DNA from: Pelobates cultripes
Taxonomy: Eukaryota; Chordata; Amphibia; Anura; Pelobatidae
DNA: 64,000 bases
Direction: 5' to 3'
NCBI GenBank assembly: GCA_933207985.1
Contig: OW240916.1
Coordinates: 299,153,582 to 299,217,581, forward strand
Positions 23,555-35,304 of this stretch are shown here, one piece after another; within the stretch, counting starts at the first letter, position 1; every line of letters starts with the position of its first letter. Position numbers and translations under genes: made by a program. Below the pieces are notes generated by a model. The model was not told the origin of the DNA, made no database searches, and worked only from the letters and a program-made list of their open reading frames with translations.

Positions 23555-24577
23555 ATGCCTCGCACAAAAGAGCTCTCAGAAGACCTACGATTAAGAATTG
23601 TTGACTTGCATAAAGCTGGAATGGGTTATAAAAGTATCTCCAAAAGCCTTGCTGTTCATCAGTCCACGGTAAGACAAATTGTCTATAAATGGAGAAAGTT
23701 CAGCACTGCTGCTACTCTCCCTAGGAGTGGCCGTCCTGTAAATATGACTGCAAGAGCACAGCGCAGACTGCTCAATGAGGTGAAGAAGAATCCTAGAGTG
23801 TCAGCTAAAGACTTACAAAAGTCACTGGCAAATGCTTACATCCCTGTTAGCGAATCTACAATACGTAAAACACTAAACAAGAATGGATTTCATGGGAGGA
23901 TACCACAGAGGAAGCCACTGCTGTCCAAACAAAAAATTGCTGCACGTTTACAGTTTGCACAAGAGCACCTGGATGTTCCACAGCAGTACTGGCAAAATAT
24001 TCTGTGGACAGATGAAACCAAAGTTGAGTCGTTTGGAAGAAACACACAACACTATGTGTGGTGGAAAAAAGGCACAGCACACCAACATCAAAACCTCATC
24101 CCAACTGTGAAGTATGGTGGTGGAGTCATCATGGTTTGGGGCTGCTTTGCTGCGTCAGGGCCTGGACGGATTGCTATCATCGAAGGAAAAATGAATTCCG
24201 AAGTTTATCAAGACATTTTGCAGGAGAACTTAAGGCCATCTGTCTACCAGCTGAAGCTCAACAGAAGATGGGTGTTGCAACAGGACCATGACCCAAAGCA
24301 AGGAAGTAAATCAACAACAGAATGGCTTAAACAGAAGAAAATACGCCTTCTGAAGTGGTCCAGTCAGAGTTCTAACCTCAACCCAATTGAGATGCTGTGG
24401 AATGACCTCAAGAAAGCAATTCACACCAGACATCCCAAGAATATTGCTGAACTGAAACAGTTCTGTAAAGAGGAATGGTCAAGAATTACTCCTGACCGTT
24501 GTGCACGTCTGATCTGCAACTACAGGAAATGTTTGGTTGAAGTTATTGCTGCCAAAGGAGGTTCAACCAGTTATTAA
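23555..24577 (+). CDS. Tc1-like transposase, 340 aa, DD34E
   Basis: This is a cut-and-paste transposase of the Tc1 group that binds the terminal repeats and inserts at TA. I start at the second of two adjacent ATGs (first at 23552) because it has A at -3 and the family begins M-P-R/K-T-K-E-L. Residues 1-110 form the paired-like helix-turn-helix DNA-binding region, with a GRPR-like linker (R-S-G-R-P) at residues 57-61. The DDE domain has D153 (W-T-D-E-T-K), D244 (Q-Q-D-H-D-P-K) and E279 (N-L-N-P-I-E), with 34 residues between the last two. The glycine-rich box is at about 188-205. The length equals the usual 340. One oddity is P-K-Q-G-S-K where most relatives have P-K-H-T-S-K. The gene has no stop or frameshift; whether the enzyme is active cannot be told. 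Confidence 0.93.
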   Translation: MPRTKELSEDLRLRIVDLHKAGMGYKSISKSLAVHQSTVRQIVYKWRKFSTAATLPRSGRPVNMTARAQRRLLNEVKKNPRVSAKDLQKSLANAYIPVSESTIRKTLNKNGFHGRIPQRKPLLSKQKIAARLQFAQEHLDVPQQYWQNILWTDETKVESFGRNTQHYVWWKKGTAHQHQNLIPTVKYGGGVIMVWGCFAASGPGRIAIIEGKMNSEVYQDILQENLRPSVYQLKLNRRWVLQQDHDPKQGSKSTTEWLKQKKIRLLKWSSQSSNLNPIEMLWNDLKKAIHTRHPKNIAELKQFCKEEWSRITPDRCARLICNYRKCLVEVIAAKGGSTSY

Positions 24578-24583
24578 ATCCAA

Positions 24584-24796
24584 GGGTTCACATACTTTTT
24601 CCACCTGCACTGTGAATGTTTACATGGTGTGTTCAATAAAAACATGGTAACATTTCATTCTTTGTGTGTTATTAGTTTAAGCAGACTGTGATTGTCTATT
24701 GTTGTGACTTAGATGATGATCAGATCACATTTTATGACCAATTTGTGCAGAAATCCATATCATTCCAAAGGGTTCACATACTTTTTCTTGCAACTG
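24584..24796. repeat. Right terminal inverted repeat of the Tc1 element
   Basis: It begins with the inner motif GGGTTCACATACTTTTTC and ends TTGCAACTG. The outer 160 bases differ by a single substitution from the orphan end at 10104-10289. Confidence 0.9.
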
Positions 24797-24994
24797 TATA
24801 TCTATGCACCCTGGTTTCTACACACAGCTACTGTGAGTATTATTACTGGGGAGCTCTGTTACACTCAGACACACCAACAATATCAAGCTCCTAGAAAAGA
24901 GGAACAGAGGGATTTGATCCAAATATAGAGACTGTACCTCCTAAATAGGGACTCTGTGGAGGTATGACTGAATTGGTAAACATAGTTCATTTAT

Positions 24995-25074
24995 TTAACC
25001 CCTTAAGGATCAAACTTCTGGAATAAAAGGGAATCATGACATGTCACACATGTCATGTGTCCTTAAGGGGTTAA
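24995..25074 (+). mobile_element. 80-bp piggyBac-like MITE
   Basis: TTAA + CCCCTTAAGGAT at the left and GTCCTTAAGGGG + TTAA at the right, with an inner palindrome around ATGACATGTCACACATGTCATG. TTAA targets and CCC...GGG ends suit piggyBac. Compared with the inverted copy at 50910-50989, 79 of 80 bases agree. Confidence 0.8.
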
Positions 25075-25829
25075 ATAGAGACAGACAGATACACAGACAG
25101 GCAGGTTATTCAAGATGACAAAACAGTCTTTACTTTGTGTATGACTTATACCTTTGATGTTGTCGACAAGTTTTGTTTGAGAAATCTAAAGCTAGGTTGT
25201 ATTACTAGTAACATGTCTTGTATGGGGAAATGTAGGGATGATAATATATTGATACATTGAGATTTGACCTTTTCATTAAGTAGATAACCTTCACTATTGA
25301 ACCATGTGAGGCAAATCTGTGACAAAGAAATATATCTAACATAAAGCAGAACCTATGTACATTTATTTTATAAAAAATACATTTCCAGAAGTATACCTTT
25401 TGGCGTTTTGTAAATCCAACATAGCAATGTCACGTGAAAACAGTTTCTTTTTAATCCAGAAAATGAAATATTAGTGAAGGTCATACTACACAGTTTAATG
25501 GAAGAATTATTGACCCCATCCTACTGTGCTCCTTGAAATGATTAAACGCGAAGACAATCTTATTTTATGGCTTTCATTCTACAGAAAGTTTAAACAGATG
25601 TACTTGTTTCAGAGGTAGAGGGAGAGATTTCTTATATACAAAGTATCATCAAAAAGATTATGTGATTACACAAACTGAACAGCAAAGGTCTAAGATGAAA
25701 CCTTTTGAAGAGGATATCGATACTGAGAGGGAGAGAGAGAGAGAGAGAAACATAAACACACACACACACATAACGTCAGGGAATACAATAAGTTTCATTA
25801 CAAATAGGTCTGTGTTTTCTATGTTTATA
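25075..25829. other. No gene seen
   Basis: It holds a short GA-run (25730-25748) and CA-run (25758-25770), otherwise AT-rich sequence with no recognisable element or ORF. Confidence 0.45.
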
Positions 25830-25999
25830 GATGGAAACAGGGCCGGCCCAAGGCATTGTGCTGCCTGGGTCCATAGATGAAATGCCCCCCCCCCAAAAAA
25901 AAAACAACAAACAAATCACACTCTCCAAAACACACTTACATGCATTAATTTATGCCGTGTGTAATTAATGAAGTGTCTGAGCTTGTCTATTGAATTGAG

Positions 26000-26440
26000 A
26001 GTGTGCAATGGATGCAGTGTTTGTGTACTGGATGCAGTGTGTGTAGTACTAGCAGTATCTGTGTTTGTGTAGTGAATGCAGTGTGTGTGTGTGTGTATGC
26101 AGTGTGTGTTTGTGTAGTGGATGCAGTGTGTGTATTTGTGTAGTGGATGCAGTGTGTGTACTTGTGTTTGTAGTAGTGTGTACTGGATGAAATGTGTATG
26201 TTTGTGTAGTGGATGCAATGTGTGTGCGTGTAGTGGATGCAGTGTGTGTTTGTATAGTGCATGCAGTGTCTGTGTTTGTGTAGTGGATGCAGTGTGTGTA
26301 TTTGTGTAGTGGATACAGTGTGTGTACGTGTATTTGTAGTGATGTGCACTGGGTGTAGTGTATGTGTGTTTTTAGTGGTGTGTACTGGATGTAATGTATG
26401 TGTGTTTGTAGTGGTGTGTACTGGATGTAGTGTATGAGTG
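26000..26440 (+). repeat. GT-rich minisatellite inside a hAT element
   Basis: Variable units built on GTGTAGTGGATGCAGTGTGTG. They create minus-strand ORFs of Thr/His/Cys-rich repeats, which are artefacts. The array is confined to the hAT element. Confidence 0.88.
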
Positions 26441-26618
26441 TTTGTGGACTGTGGGGAGGGATGTAGTTTTTTTTTAATGTATAATAAGCGCATTGCGTGC
26501 CGCGCGCACCATTGGCAATGCTCGGCAGAGAAAAGGACTGGATGCTGCAGCCAAGAGATGGAGAATCAGATCTCTTGGACCCCTCTTCATAGGATAAGGC
26601 AGCAGCGGCCCAGAGATC

Positions 26619-26657
<39 letters not shown>
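26619..26657. repeat. AT dinucleotide microsatellite
   Basis: An uninterrupted run of AT repeats, ending just before the foldback at 26667. Confidence 0.9.
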
Positions 26658-26661
<4 letters not shown>

Positions 26662-26666
26662 CTAAA

Positions 26667-27080
26667 ACAATGTTAACTAAAAATCTGCACACCAGTCAAA
26701 CCATAAGACTTGCTTTTCCCACAGAAATCACAAATCTGCATTGATGCTACTACCGCAAAGGATTCTGGGTGGCCATATGCAAATTAGTTCAACAAAGAAT
26801 AACAATTTTGCCTCATTCCATTTTAAACATGGATTCCTTTGAGTCTGTGTTTGCCAAATACAACAGCTTTGAAACACAACTTAGGAAAAGATGCAAAGCT
26901 AGTGTACCACTCATGGACAGCTTTTTCATTTTTAATTCAAATCATCAGCATGAGCTTGGTTACTGGTTTGCTATTGAGGCATCTTTTCCTAAGTTGTGTT
27001 TCAAAGCTGTTGTATACAGCAAACACAGACTCAGAGGAATCCATTATGGCTTGACTGGTGTGCAGATTTTTGTTTAACAT
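26667..27080. mobile_element. Foldback element with two-part arms
   Basis: Inner arms 26829-26894 and about 26983-27048 are almost perfect inverted copies (ATGGATTCCT...AAAAGATGC). Outer arms of about 40 bp (ACAATGTTAA...CCATAA at 26667-26707 and its complement at 27043-27080) are also paired. About 120 bp between outer and inner left arm has no partner on the right. It contains GGATTCTGGGTGGCCATATGCAAAT, similar to 1179-1203, and is probably a later insertion. Confidence 0.7.
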
Positions 27081-27278
27081 TGTATTAACTATCCACAGAC
27101 TTCAGGTGGAAGGAGTTTTCAATCACAATTTGTGCCCCACAAATCTTTTTGTTTTTTGAGATATATATATATACACACAAATGGGCGGCACAGCACATTT
27201 GTTAAAGATACCAGTCAAAGTGCCACCTGGTGCCATTGTCGTACTGGGACCAATGGTCAGGCCGGCCCTGGATGGAAG

Positions 27279-28064
27279 AATAGACCAGTCCCTAGCTGAA
27301 ACAACAAACAATCGTAAACTCTCGGAGAGATACCCGTTGGGTAAGTGACATCACACCTTGAATTTCAGAATGATGTATGCACTGCAATGAACACTGCAAT
27401 CATTGCAATGCTGATTCTCCAATTAATCTCATAATAAATATTACATGTAGTACCAACTGGGGCACTTCCTAGTTTTTCTTTTTTTATAAATATACCAGAA
27501 ATTAAAGAAGACGTGTAGATGTCAGAGTATTGTAAAATCAAGCTAACTTCTAACAGGCCTTGAGCCAGTAGTGAAAAAAATAAAATGTCGTCAAATCGAA
27601 CTCCCTCTGTGATGCCAGCTTGGGGCCTTGACATTTTTATAATTTATCCTCCTGGAACTAGCTCAACCTCAATGGAAGATCAAACACATTGACTCCAGAT
27701 TCTTTACTTGGGTTTACAAACTACAGTACAGCAAAGCAGCCGTATCTGACATCTGCAAGAGGCTTTGAAAAATTGAATCAGATGTGCCTTTTTTTTTTTT
27801 TTTTACGGGATTTGAAAGTCGTATATCATTCTTCAAAGACGCTTCCTCAGTCCCTTACTCATAAGGAAGTGGAACTGCAACTAGTTTTTCACAAGTATCC
27901 AATAAATAAACATTTGTGTTGCTGAAGAAACTTACAATTAGTAGCACTTTTTAAAATTTCTTATGTTTTGGAAAGACATCATATTTGACACTGTTTAAAT
28001 TAAACTACCACTAAATAAGTTAGCCATTACATTTTTAGTTTAATCTGACAAATATTTGTCAACC
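27279..28064. other. No gene seen
   Basis: A T-run at 27790-27804, otherwise ordinary AT-rich sequence. ORFs at 27365-27634 (minus) and 27689-27925 (plus) have no recognisable domains. Confidence 0.4.
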
Positions 28065-29600
28065 TCTGTGCCCAATGCTTCACAGCCACAGCAACTGACC
28101 ACTATGGGGATATGGTCCCAGTGGACACAACCTGATCCACCCTCGAGGTTGCAGCATATCGGAGCTATCCTCCAGTGGCAGCTCCAGCCTAAAATGGCGG
28201 CAGCAGAAAACTGTGCAAAGCCGCCCGGATGACTCACAGGGTCCCATGCAAGCAGATACAACTCCAGAGACTGAATCTTCGGTAACAGAGCAAACTCTGA
28301 CAGACACACAAGACAGTTCGGCCTCAGTCACCAAACAAGACTTTCACAACCTAGTGGTGGAGATCAAAAACTTACTGGCGGCTGATATGGCGATCTTCAA
28401 AGCCGACATACAGGCAGTCACAGAAAAAAACCGCAAAGGAGGGATATGTCTTCCCTAAAGGACTCCATACTAACCACTTCACAAATGGCACTGTCACTCC
28501 AATACTACTCTGAAAGACAAGACCCGGCGCAACCACCTCAAAATCAGGGGCATACCTGATGCGTCATACCAGATGAGCTCCCACACTACCTAAGATGCCT
28601 TGTGGCCTATATCCTGCCTCCAGCTCAGGCCAAAAAGTTTACAATCGCCGAATATATTGTCTCCCGAAATCTGACAGGGCACCTACCTTGGCTGACTGAG
28701 ATGTAATCGTCCGCTGCTCACTGTCTCATGACAAACAAATCCTGCTGTTAGCTCTGAATTGCAAGAAACCATATCCTTTTGAAGGTGCAAGCCTCACCTT
28801 TTATCAAGACCTCTCACGGTCCACCCTGCTGTGGCGCCGATCACTGATCCCTGTCATGAGCTATTTAAGACAAGCTGGAATCGAATATAGATGGATGGCA
28901 CCAAGATTCCTCATGGTCTCACACAATGGGACAGTACATAAGATCTCTGCCTTGGCTTAATCCCCTGCTCTCTTTGAGGTCTTGGGCCTGACGCCTCCTC
29001 CACCCAACTCTGCGGGACCGTCAAACATGCGAGCTTTGGACCCATTGCAAATTATCCCATTCACCCCTGCAACCCAATCAACTTTACACCCAGGGACTTG
29101 ATGTAACCACAGGCCATGAGCTGTAGTGATAAAATGCAGTTCAAGTTCTTATGTTTAGTTTGATGTTTATTTTACCTTCTGTCTTATAAGTTGCTCACAA
29201 CACATGTAATTCCCTTGGGGATGTCCTGTTATGTCACTCCTTACCTGCAGAACCTCAGCTGATAAGGTTTCTAACTCCCACACCTACACCCTCCCCACAC
29301 CCTTGCCACCTCATGGTAAAGGGGACGATAGCACACAGCCTAACTTACCTCTAGTGTTTTTGATACTCCTTATCTTACTTGTACAAGCCCCAAGCTGATA
29401 TAATAGTCAATCAGGCTGTCCGCTCCACTCAGTAGCACTATCCTACATATAAGTGTTAATGCTTTTTGTTTTTTCATGCATTTATGCCACTGTGTCTCAT
29501 GATATGTTCTGTAATATATTGCATATTTACAATTGTAAGATGTTGAATATTTGCCAAGCATTGGCTTCAAAATTAATTTAAAATTTTTTTTTTTAATAAA
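28065..29600 (+). mobile_element. L1-type LINE relic: ORF1 region and possible 3' end
   Basis: The left part is the ORF1 region of an L1-type element. It is followed by about 490 bp that ends in a T-run and TTAATAAATAG and could be its 3' untranslated region. No ORF2 is present, so the element is internally deleted or the two parts are unrelated. Neither flank shows a clear duplication. Confidence 0.45.
28194..28960 (+). pseudogene. L1-type ORF1 (RNA-binding chaperone), broken
   Basis: ORF1 proteins of L1 retrotransposons trimerise through a coiled coil and bind the element RNA. The start is AAAATGGCGGC. The frame shifts almost at once; a readable part continues to 28458 with an amphipathic stretch (T-K-Q-D-F-H-N-L-V-V-E-I-K-N-L-L, about 28330-28380) that fits the coiled coil. 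Further down, in other frames, are R-N-N-L-K-I-R-G-I-P-D (about 28527), the start of the RRM, and, near the end, W-R-R-S-L-I-P-V (about 28832) and G-I-E-Y-R-W (about 28878), the C-terminal domain. Order and spacing fit ORF1. Several frameshifts and stops make it a pseudogene. Confidence 0.65.
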
Positions 29601-29604
29601 TAGA

Positions 29605-31436
29605 TACATACATCTTCCAAGAAACAAAGAACACTGCACACAGGTTCCACACTGCGATCCGGCCATCAAACCAAGAGGTGCTCCATACCAAAAATGGAAA
29701 CAGCAACTCCAAACAATCACCAGAAACAAAGAAAAGTATAGGCAACACTCCTGGATACTGTTGGTGCTACTTACCCTTGAATAAACCTGCACCATCGGTA
29801 TCCAGTATCAGTATTTATTTTTCTCTCTAACAAGATACATGTCAGCTCTGAAGTCATACGTAGCAGTAACACACGTAGATATTTCTTTCTGTATCTCTAT
29901 TACCTGTAAGTTAGTTTAACATGCAGTGCAGAAGCATGTCATTATAGAAATATGACAAAGGAACAAATTGATTAAAGCAATTCTGTGCTTTCTTCAGATT
30001 TCTATCACACATTTGACCTGCTATTTTACAATCAAGCATTTTTTGGAAATATACAGTTTATTCAAACCATAACCTACATACAAAACGTTGTTATTTGTAT
30101 ATTATCTATCATTCAGCAAGGTAACATACATTCGTGTAGAGAAGGGCACATCTTAAACCTTGAGTATTTCACTCACTTGTCATAGCATTGCTCCCTTAAC
30201 GAAACATGCGGCTTTTTGGAAACACTGTGATTGCAATAAAGTACGACTTCCTCTTGCTCAACGGGCCTCCTCGAATAAAGCTTCCTGTGACATGTATCTC
30301 CTTCCTTGAATGAATGTCATTGGAAGCTTTGTATAAAACACATCATGTTCACTTTTTAGGCTGGTTTTCCTATTGGTGCGTTTCCTATTCAGACCTAATT
30401 AATCCCATATTTGCACCAAAATACTCCCTAGATCACCTCTTATACCATTTTATTTTCCTGTTAGGTTTTCATTCTTTTTTTTGGGGTGTGGGGTGTGGGG
30501 GGGGGGGGGGGGGGGGCCACAAAGTTTTTTGTCTTCCAATATATAAAAACAAAAAGGTGCAGAGTGCACTTTTTCTTTTCAACAAATATTTCTATAACTG
30601 TTATAGTTGCACTTTTCGGTGCAAAGTAAGCACCTTTCACAATCTTCATTTTTGTTTAAAAAAATATTAAATTCCTTCAAATTGTGAATATGTTTTTTAT
30701 TTTCATATCTTGTAACATAACATTTCTCTTATTTTGTATATAAAATTTCTTGTAAAATAATTTGAAATGAAATCATGTGGGTAAGTAATAATTTTAGGGA
30801 ATTATATAGAATTTATTATATAGAATTGTATCATTGTTTTAATGTTGCAACTGAGATTAAGGGAGCTAAACATTCCACTGATCCTTCCTATAGTTTCAGA
30901 TGTCCAAAGAGGAAGTGGGCTAAATCCCAACATATAAGGTAAAGGTAATGTGTAAGCTAACTCAAACATTGACTCATAGGACAAGGAATAAAAACCACAA
31001 GAATGTAGCAACTCGAGAACAAACTATTCTAAACTCAGACATATCTAACACGTCTAAAGTCTTAAAGAGAGAAGGAACGTCTAACAATGGGAACACATAG
31101 AATTTTCACTGCATTCAATGTATTTCACTAGATGCAGTGCATGATAAAAATATGCAAGATTCCATGTGAATTCCTATCTGTCACGGGTTTGTGCTAGTGT
31201 GCTCTACATTGCTTTATGGTAGCTCAAAACACATTTAAAGTGCCATGGGCTTGCGCTACCAAAAGGTGACTGAGGCTGAATTGTGCAGATCCCTTTCATA
31301 AGATGAGAGCAGATACTGTTTAGAGACACCAGTGGTAAAACCACCCTTTTCTTTTTTAGCCTTCATGTGACCAGAGAGATGGAGATAGCAGATGCTGCGT
31401 GGTAATTGGTGGTGGCAACCCTTTGATTACACCGTC
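29605..31436. other. No gene seen; G-run at 30497
   Basis: A run of about 20 G at 30497-30516 is the main landmark. The short sequence 29605-29790 (ACTGCACACAGGTTCCACACTGCG..., cited by its key parts) could be a SINE but lacks a clear promoter box. ORFs at 29370-29795 and 30314-30670 have no recognisable domain. Confidence 0.4.
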
Positions 31437-31886
31437 CTTAACATACTTGTTTTCCTGGCTTTATAGGGTCCTTGAGTCCCCCTCACCCTCAGGGTCCCAC
31501 TCCTACCAGGCTCTAGGGGGAGGAAGGGGTTAAACGCTTACCTTTCTCCAGCGCCAGGGGACTCTCCTCCTTTCCCGTCATTGGCTGAATGCGCATGCGG
31601 GCACGAGCCGCGCACGCATTCAGTCAGTCTCATAGGAAAGCATTCTCAATGCTTTCCTGTGGACGCTGGCGTCTTCTCACTGTGAAAATCACAGTGAGAA
31701 GCGCGGAAGTGACTCTAGCGGCTGTCAATGAGATAGCCACTAGTGGCTGGATTAACCCATTTGTAAACATAGCAGGTTCTCTGAAACTGCTGTGTTTACA
31801 GCAGAAAGGGTTAATCCTAGATGGACCTGGCACCCAGAGCACTTCATTAAGCTGAAGTGGTCTGGGTGCCTATAGTGGTCCTTTAA
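31437..31886 (-). mobile_element. T2/Kolobok-type MITE, minus orientation
   Basis: The right end reads GTGCCTATAGTGGTCCTTTAA with the hairpin around CATTAAGCTGAAGTGGTCTG; the left end (TTAA at 31439 area, TTTTCCTGGCTTTATAGGGTCC) is degraded. Internal stems CTCACTGTGAAAATCACAGTGAG and CTCTAGCGGCTGTCA match the other copies. Confidence 0.8.
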
Positions 31887-32139
31887 CAGACTTGGTCCAC
31901 ATTAGAACACTGAAGGTGCATGTTCAAGCTGGGCCTGAGACACGCACCAGCAATTACGTCCTTTGCTCAATTATCGAGCTCTTATACTATCTCTATAACT
32001 GTCAGAGCAGAAGAAGCTATGGATTGGTGAATCAAAGTACATTACCTGCCTGTTGCAAACAAGGTGGGGACACAAATAAAGGCTACCTCCTGTCACCTCA
32101 CCCCAGAGAAATAAGTTCAAATGACATTTGGACAGATGC

Positions 32140-32694
32140 TTAAAGGAACACTATAGTCACCTAAATTACTTTAGCTAAATAAAGCAGTTTTTGTGTATAG
32201 ATCATTCCCCTGCAATTTCACTGCTTAATTCACTGTCATTTAGGAGTTAAATCACTTTGTTTCTGTTTATGCAGCCCTAGCCACACCTCCCCTGGCTATG
32301 ATTGACAGAGCCTGCATTGAAAAAAAAACTGGTTTCACTTTCAAACAGATGTAATTTACCTTAAATAATTGTATCTCAGTCTCTAAATTGAACTTTAATC
32401 ACATACAGGAGGCTCTTGCAGGGTCTAGCAAGCTATTAACATAGCAGGGGATAAGAAAATCTTAATTAAACAGAACTTGCAATAAAGAAAGCCTAAATAG
32501 GGCTCTCTTTACAGGAAGTGTTTATGGAAGGCTGTGCAAGTCACATGCAGGGAGGTGTGACTAGGGTTCATAAACAAAGGGATTTAACTCCTAAATGGCA
32601 GATGATTGAGCAGTAAGGCTGCAGGGGCATGTTCTATACACCAAAACTGCTTCATTAAGCTAAAGTTGTTCAGGTGACTATAGTGTCCCTTTAA
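32140..32694 (+). mobile_element. T2-type MITE, 555 bp, TTAA-flanked
   Basis: Ends TTAAAGGAACACTATAGTCACC and its complement GGTGACTATAGTGTCCCTTTAA, a perfect fit to TTAAAGGRR. The two halves are loosely inverted (e.g. AGGAGTTAAATC and GATTTAACTCCT). It is another subfamily than the 450-510-bp copies and is related to 2645-2812. Confidence 0.85.
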
Positions 32695-33933
32695 TCAAAA
32701 TATTATACTTCTGTAGTAGTATTATGAATAGACTGCATTATGCTGCCTCCATTATGTTGCACTAGTAAAACCTCTATCTTCCTATGGCAGGATGAGGGGT
32801 AGCTGTGCAGTGTGCCTGGGACTTGAATCTATCTTTTTATTTTTATTAAAAACTGTAAGTTGTAGTGAACTGACAAAATATAGGTTAGAAAGGCTGGTTC
32901 GTTGTCTTCACTACAACTCACATCCCATTTGTAATGTAAATGAAGGATAATGGAGTTAATTTGAAGTAATTGATACTATTTAACCCCAAAAACCTGTAAG
33001 TATTTCAATATTTTATGCTTTGTAGTTATTTTGAAAGGCACCCGAACTGTGTTATTATGATACCAAAAACAGAACTCAATAATTAGGTTATAACACCCAA
33101 CAAAAAGTAGGTTCTAAAAACAGGGACTTCTGTGTCTAGAAGGCATCAGCACTGTCTTCTTGTGTGGCTGTACAGCATATACCTCAAGCAGTATATAAAT
33201 AGAGAGACAAAATACAAAGAGCAACTCAGATGTAGTTTGTAAGGTGCAAATAGATAACAGATTATGTATCTTCACGTATATGCTCATCTTCTATTGGAAG
33301 TCATAAATGACTGGCTCCAAGTTTGTCGACATAGTGTTTAAGTGCAGGAAACACCTTGATATTAAATATCTTTATAGTGCCATTTGTTTTATTCATTTTC
33401 AGATTAATTAATGACTTATGTTAAACCTATAAAGTTCCTACCAATATTGTATCCCAGGTAAAGAGATCTTAGTAATGCCGAGAAAAAGCTAAGGAAAAAA
33501 GTTTTTTTATGGCAAACAGGCATTGAGTTTATATACTGACTGGAGCACTATCGCATCAATAATACAGATTTTATTCCTAATGCTATAGTGTTCCTTTAAA
33601 CCAAAGGTTATAATAAATGTCAAAAAAATCAGACAGGTTTTAATTAAGAGAACCAATCACTGAGATGATTAGTCTTCAGGAAACAGTGAAAAATTGGGGC
33701 GGTAGGCACCAATGCTTTTAGACGATCACTTATTTGTTTAGTTCTGATACCGTTATGCACAGTTGTGCCTCGAAAAGGGGCGTACAAATTTATAGGATGC
33801 ATTTTAAAACCAAACAAGTTTGCCCATTTGTGAACTGTTTAATAATTTTATTTTATCTACTAAACTACTAAAGCTCATCCTTTGTTGGCTTTTCTATTAT
33901 CAAACTGTCATCATCTTCAACAATTTTGAGGGC
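32695..33933. other. No gene seen
   Basis: Between 32820 and 32930 AACTGTAAGTTGTAGTGAAC and CACTACAACTCACATC form a loose inverted pair, possibly a MITE relic. Otherwise nothing recognisable. Confidence 0.4.
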
Positions 33934-33935
33934 TA

Positions 33936-35172
33936 CAGTGAGGGAAAAAATATTTGATCCCCTGCTGATTTTTACTGTTTGCCCACTGACAAAGAAATGA
34001 GCAGTCTATAATTTTAATGGTAGGTGTATTTTAAAAGTGAGAGACAGAATAACAAAAAAAAAAACAAATCCAGAAAAACATATTTCAAAAAAGTTATAAA
34101 TTGATTTGCATGTCAATGAGTTAAATAAGTAGAGGGAGTGCTCCTAATCTCAGCTCGTTACCTGTATAAAAGACACCTGTTCACAGAAGCAATCAATCAA
34201 TCAGATTCCAAACTCTCCACCATGGCCAAGACCAAAGAGCTGTCCAAGGATGTCAGGAACAAGACTGTATACCTACACAAGACTGAAATGGGCTACAAGA
34301 CCATTGCCAAGCAGCTTGATGAGAAGGTGACAACAGTTGGTGCGATTATTCAAAAATGGAATAAACACAAAATAACTGTCAGTCTCCCTCGGTCAGGTGC
34401 TCCATGCAAGATCCATGCAAATGTACAGGCCTGTCTGAAGTTTGCCAATGAACATCTGAATGATCCAGAGGAAACTGGGTGAAAGTGTTTTGGTCAAATG
34501 AGACCAAAATCAAGCTCTTTGGCATCAACTCAACTCGCTGTGTTTGGAGGAGGAATGCTGCCTATGACCCCAAGAACACCATCCCCACAGTCAAACATGG
34601 AGGTGGAAACGTTTTTCTGCTAAGGGGAGAGAACAACTGTACCACATCAAAGGTGCGATGGACGGGGCCATGTACCATCAAATCTTGGGTGAGAACCTCC
34701 TTCCCTTAGCCAGGGCATTGAAAATGGGTCGTGAATGGGTATTCCAGCATGACAATGACCCAAACACACAGCCAAGGCAACAAAAGAGTGGCTCAAGAAG
34801 AAGCACATTAAGGTCCTGGAGTGGCCTAGCCAGTCTCCAGACCTTAATCCCATAGAAAATCTGTGGAGGGAGCTGAAAGTTCGAATTGCCAAACGTCAGC
34901 CTCGAAACCTTAATGACTTGGAGAGGATCGGCAAAGAGGAGTAGGACAAAATCCATCCTGAGATGTGTGCAAACCTGGTGGCCAAATAACGTCTGACATC
35001 CGTGATTGCCAACAAGTGTCGAAGGGGTCAAATATGTATTTCACTCATTGACATGCAAATCAATTTATAACTTTTTTGACATGCATTTTTCTGGATTATA
35101 AACTGATCATTTCTTTGTCAGTGGGCAAACGTTCGGAATCAGCAGAGGATCAAATACTTTTTCACCTCACTG
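33936..35172 (+). mobile_element. Decayed Tc1-like transposon, 1237 bp
   Basis: Bounded by TA (33934-33935 and 35173-35174). The termini CAGTGAGGGAAAAAATATTT and its complement extend into terminal repeats of about 200 bp containing CAGTCTATAATTT and GCAAATCAATTTATAA. It is a different Tc1 family from 23179-24796 and about 380 bp shorter, mainly through deletion in the transposase gene. Confidence 0.9.
34222..35040 (+). pseudogene. Tc1-like transposase, deleted and frameshifted
   Basis: The start [10 protein letters not shown] at 34222 begins a normal Tc1 N-terminal DNA-binding region up to R-S-G-A-P (about 34400). About 60 codons are then missing, the text jumping to C-L-K-F-A-N-E-H. The DDE region follows in three frames: W-S-N-E-T-K at about 34495 (the first catalytic Asp is Asn here), Q-H-D-N-D-P-N at about 34745, and the N-P-I-E box near 34845. 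Further frameshifts lie near 34475, 34620, 34690 and 34790. The protein cannot function. Confidence 0.88.
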
Positions 35173-35304
35173 TATATGCCATATTTACAAGAAAGATTAT
35201 TTCTGTAAAGAAATTAGCTAAGTTACAAATTAGCTAAATTAAGCAGGTAATGTTTTTCAAACTAGTCAAACTAGTCAATATAAATCCTATTATTTATCCT
35301 AAAT

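Larger units (their letters stand above)
23179..24796 (+). mobile_element. Complete Tc1-like transposon, 1618 bp
   Basis: It is flanked by TA on both sides (23177-23178 and 24797-24798), the Tc1/mariner target. The terminal inverted repeats are about 210 bp and each contains an outer and an inner AAGTATGTGAACCC-type motif, the IR/DR layout of Sleeping Beauty-like Tc1 elements. Between them lies one open transposase gene. All parts needed for mobility appear present, which makes this the youngest complete DNA transposon in the window. Confidence 0.95.
23009..24966. repeat. Older dispersed repeat split by the Tc1 element
   Basis: The left end CATACCTCCCAACATTCC and the right end GGAGGTATG (ending at 24966) are inverted copies, and motifs such as GAGGGAC and TAGGGAC recur next to them. 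Without the 1618-bp Tc1 element, the repeat is about 340 bp. No clear target-site duplication was found. Confidence 0.5.
25838..27270. mobile_element. Non-autonomous hAT element, 1433 bp
   Basis: The termini share the 11-bp inverted repeat CAGGGCCGGCC. The flanks are GATGGAAA (25830-25837) and GATGGAAG (27271-27278), an 8-bp duplication with one change. No transposase is present. Inside are a C-run (25886-25895), a GT-rich array, an AT microsatellite and a nested foldback. Confidence 0.8.

Noticed and set aside
25916..26493. Thr/His-rich minus-strand ORFs of 100 and 168 codons
   Set aside because: They are read from the GT-rich array inside a hAT element.
30186..30230. ACGAAACATGCGG as a further hammerhead core
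   Set aside because: No CUGANGA-like box or pairing stems around it.
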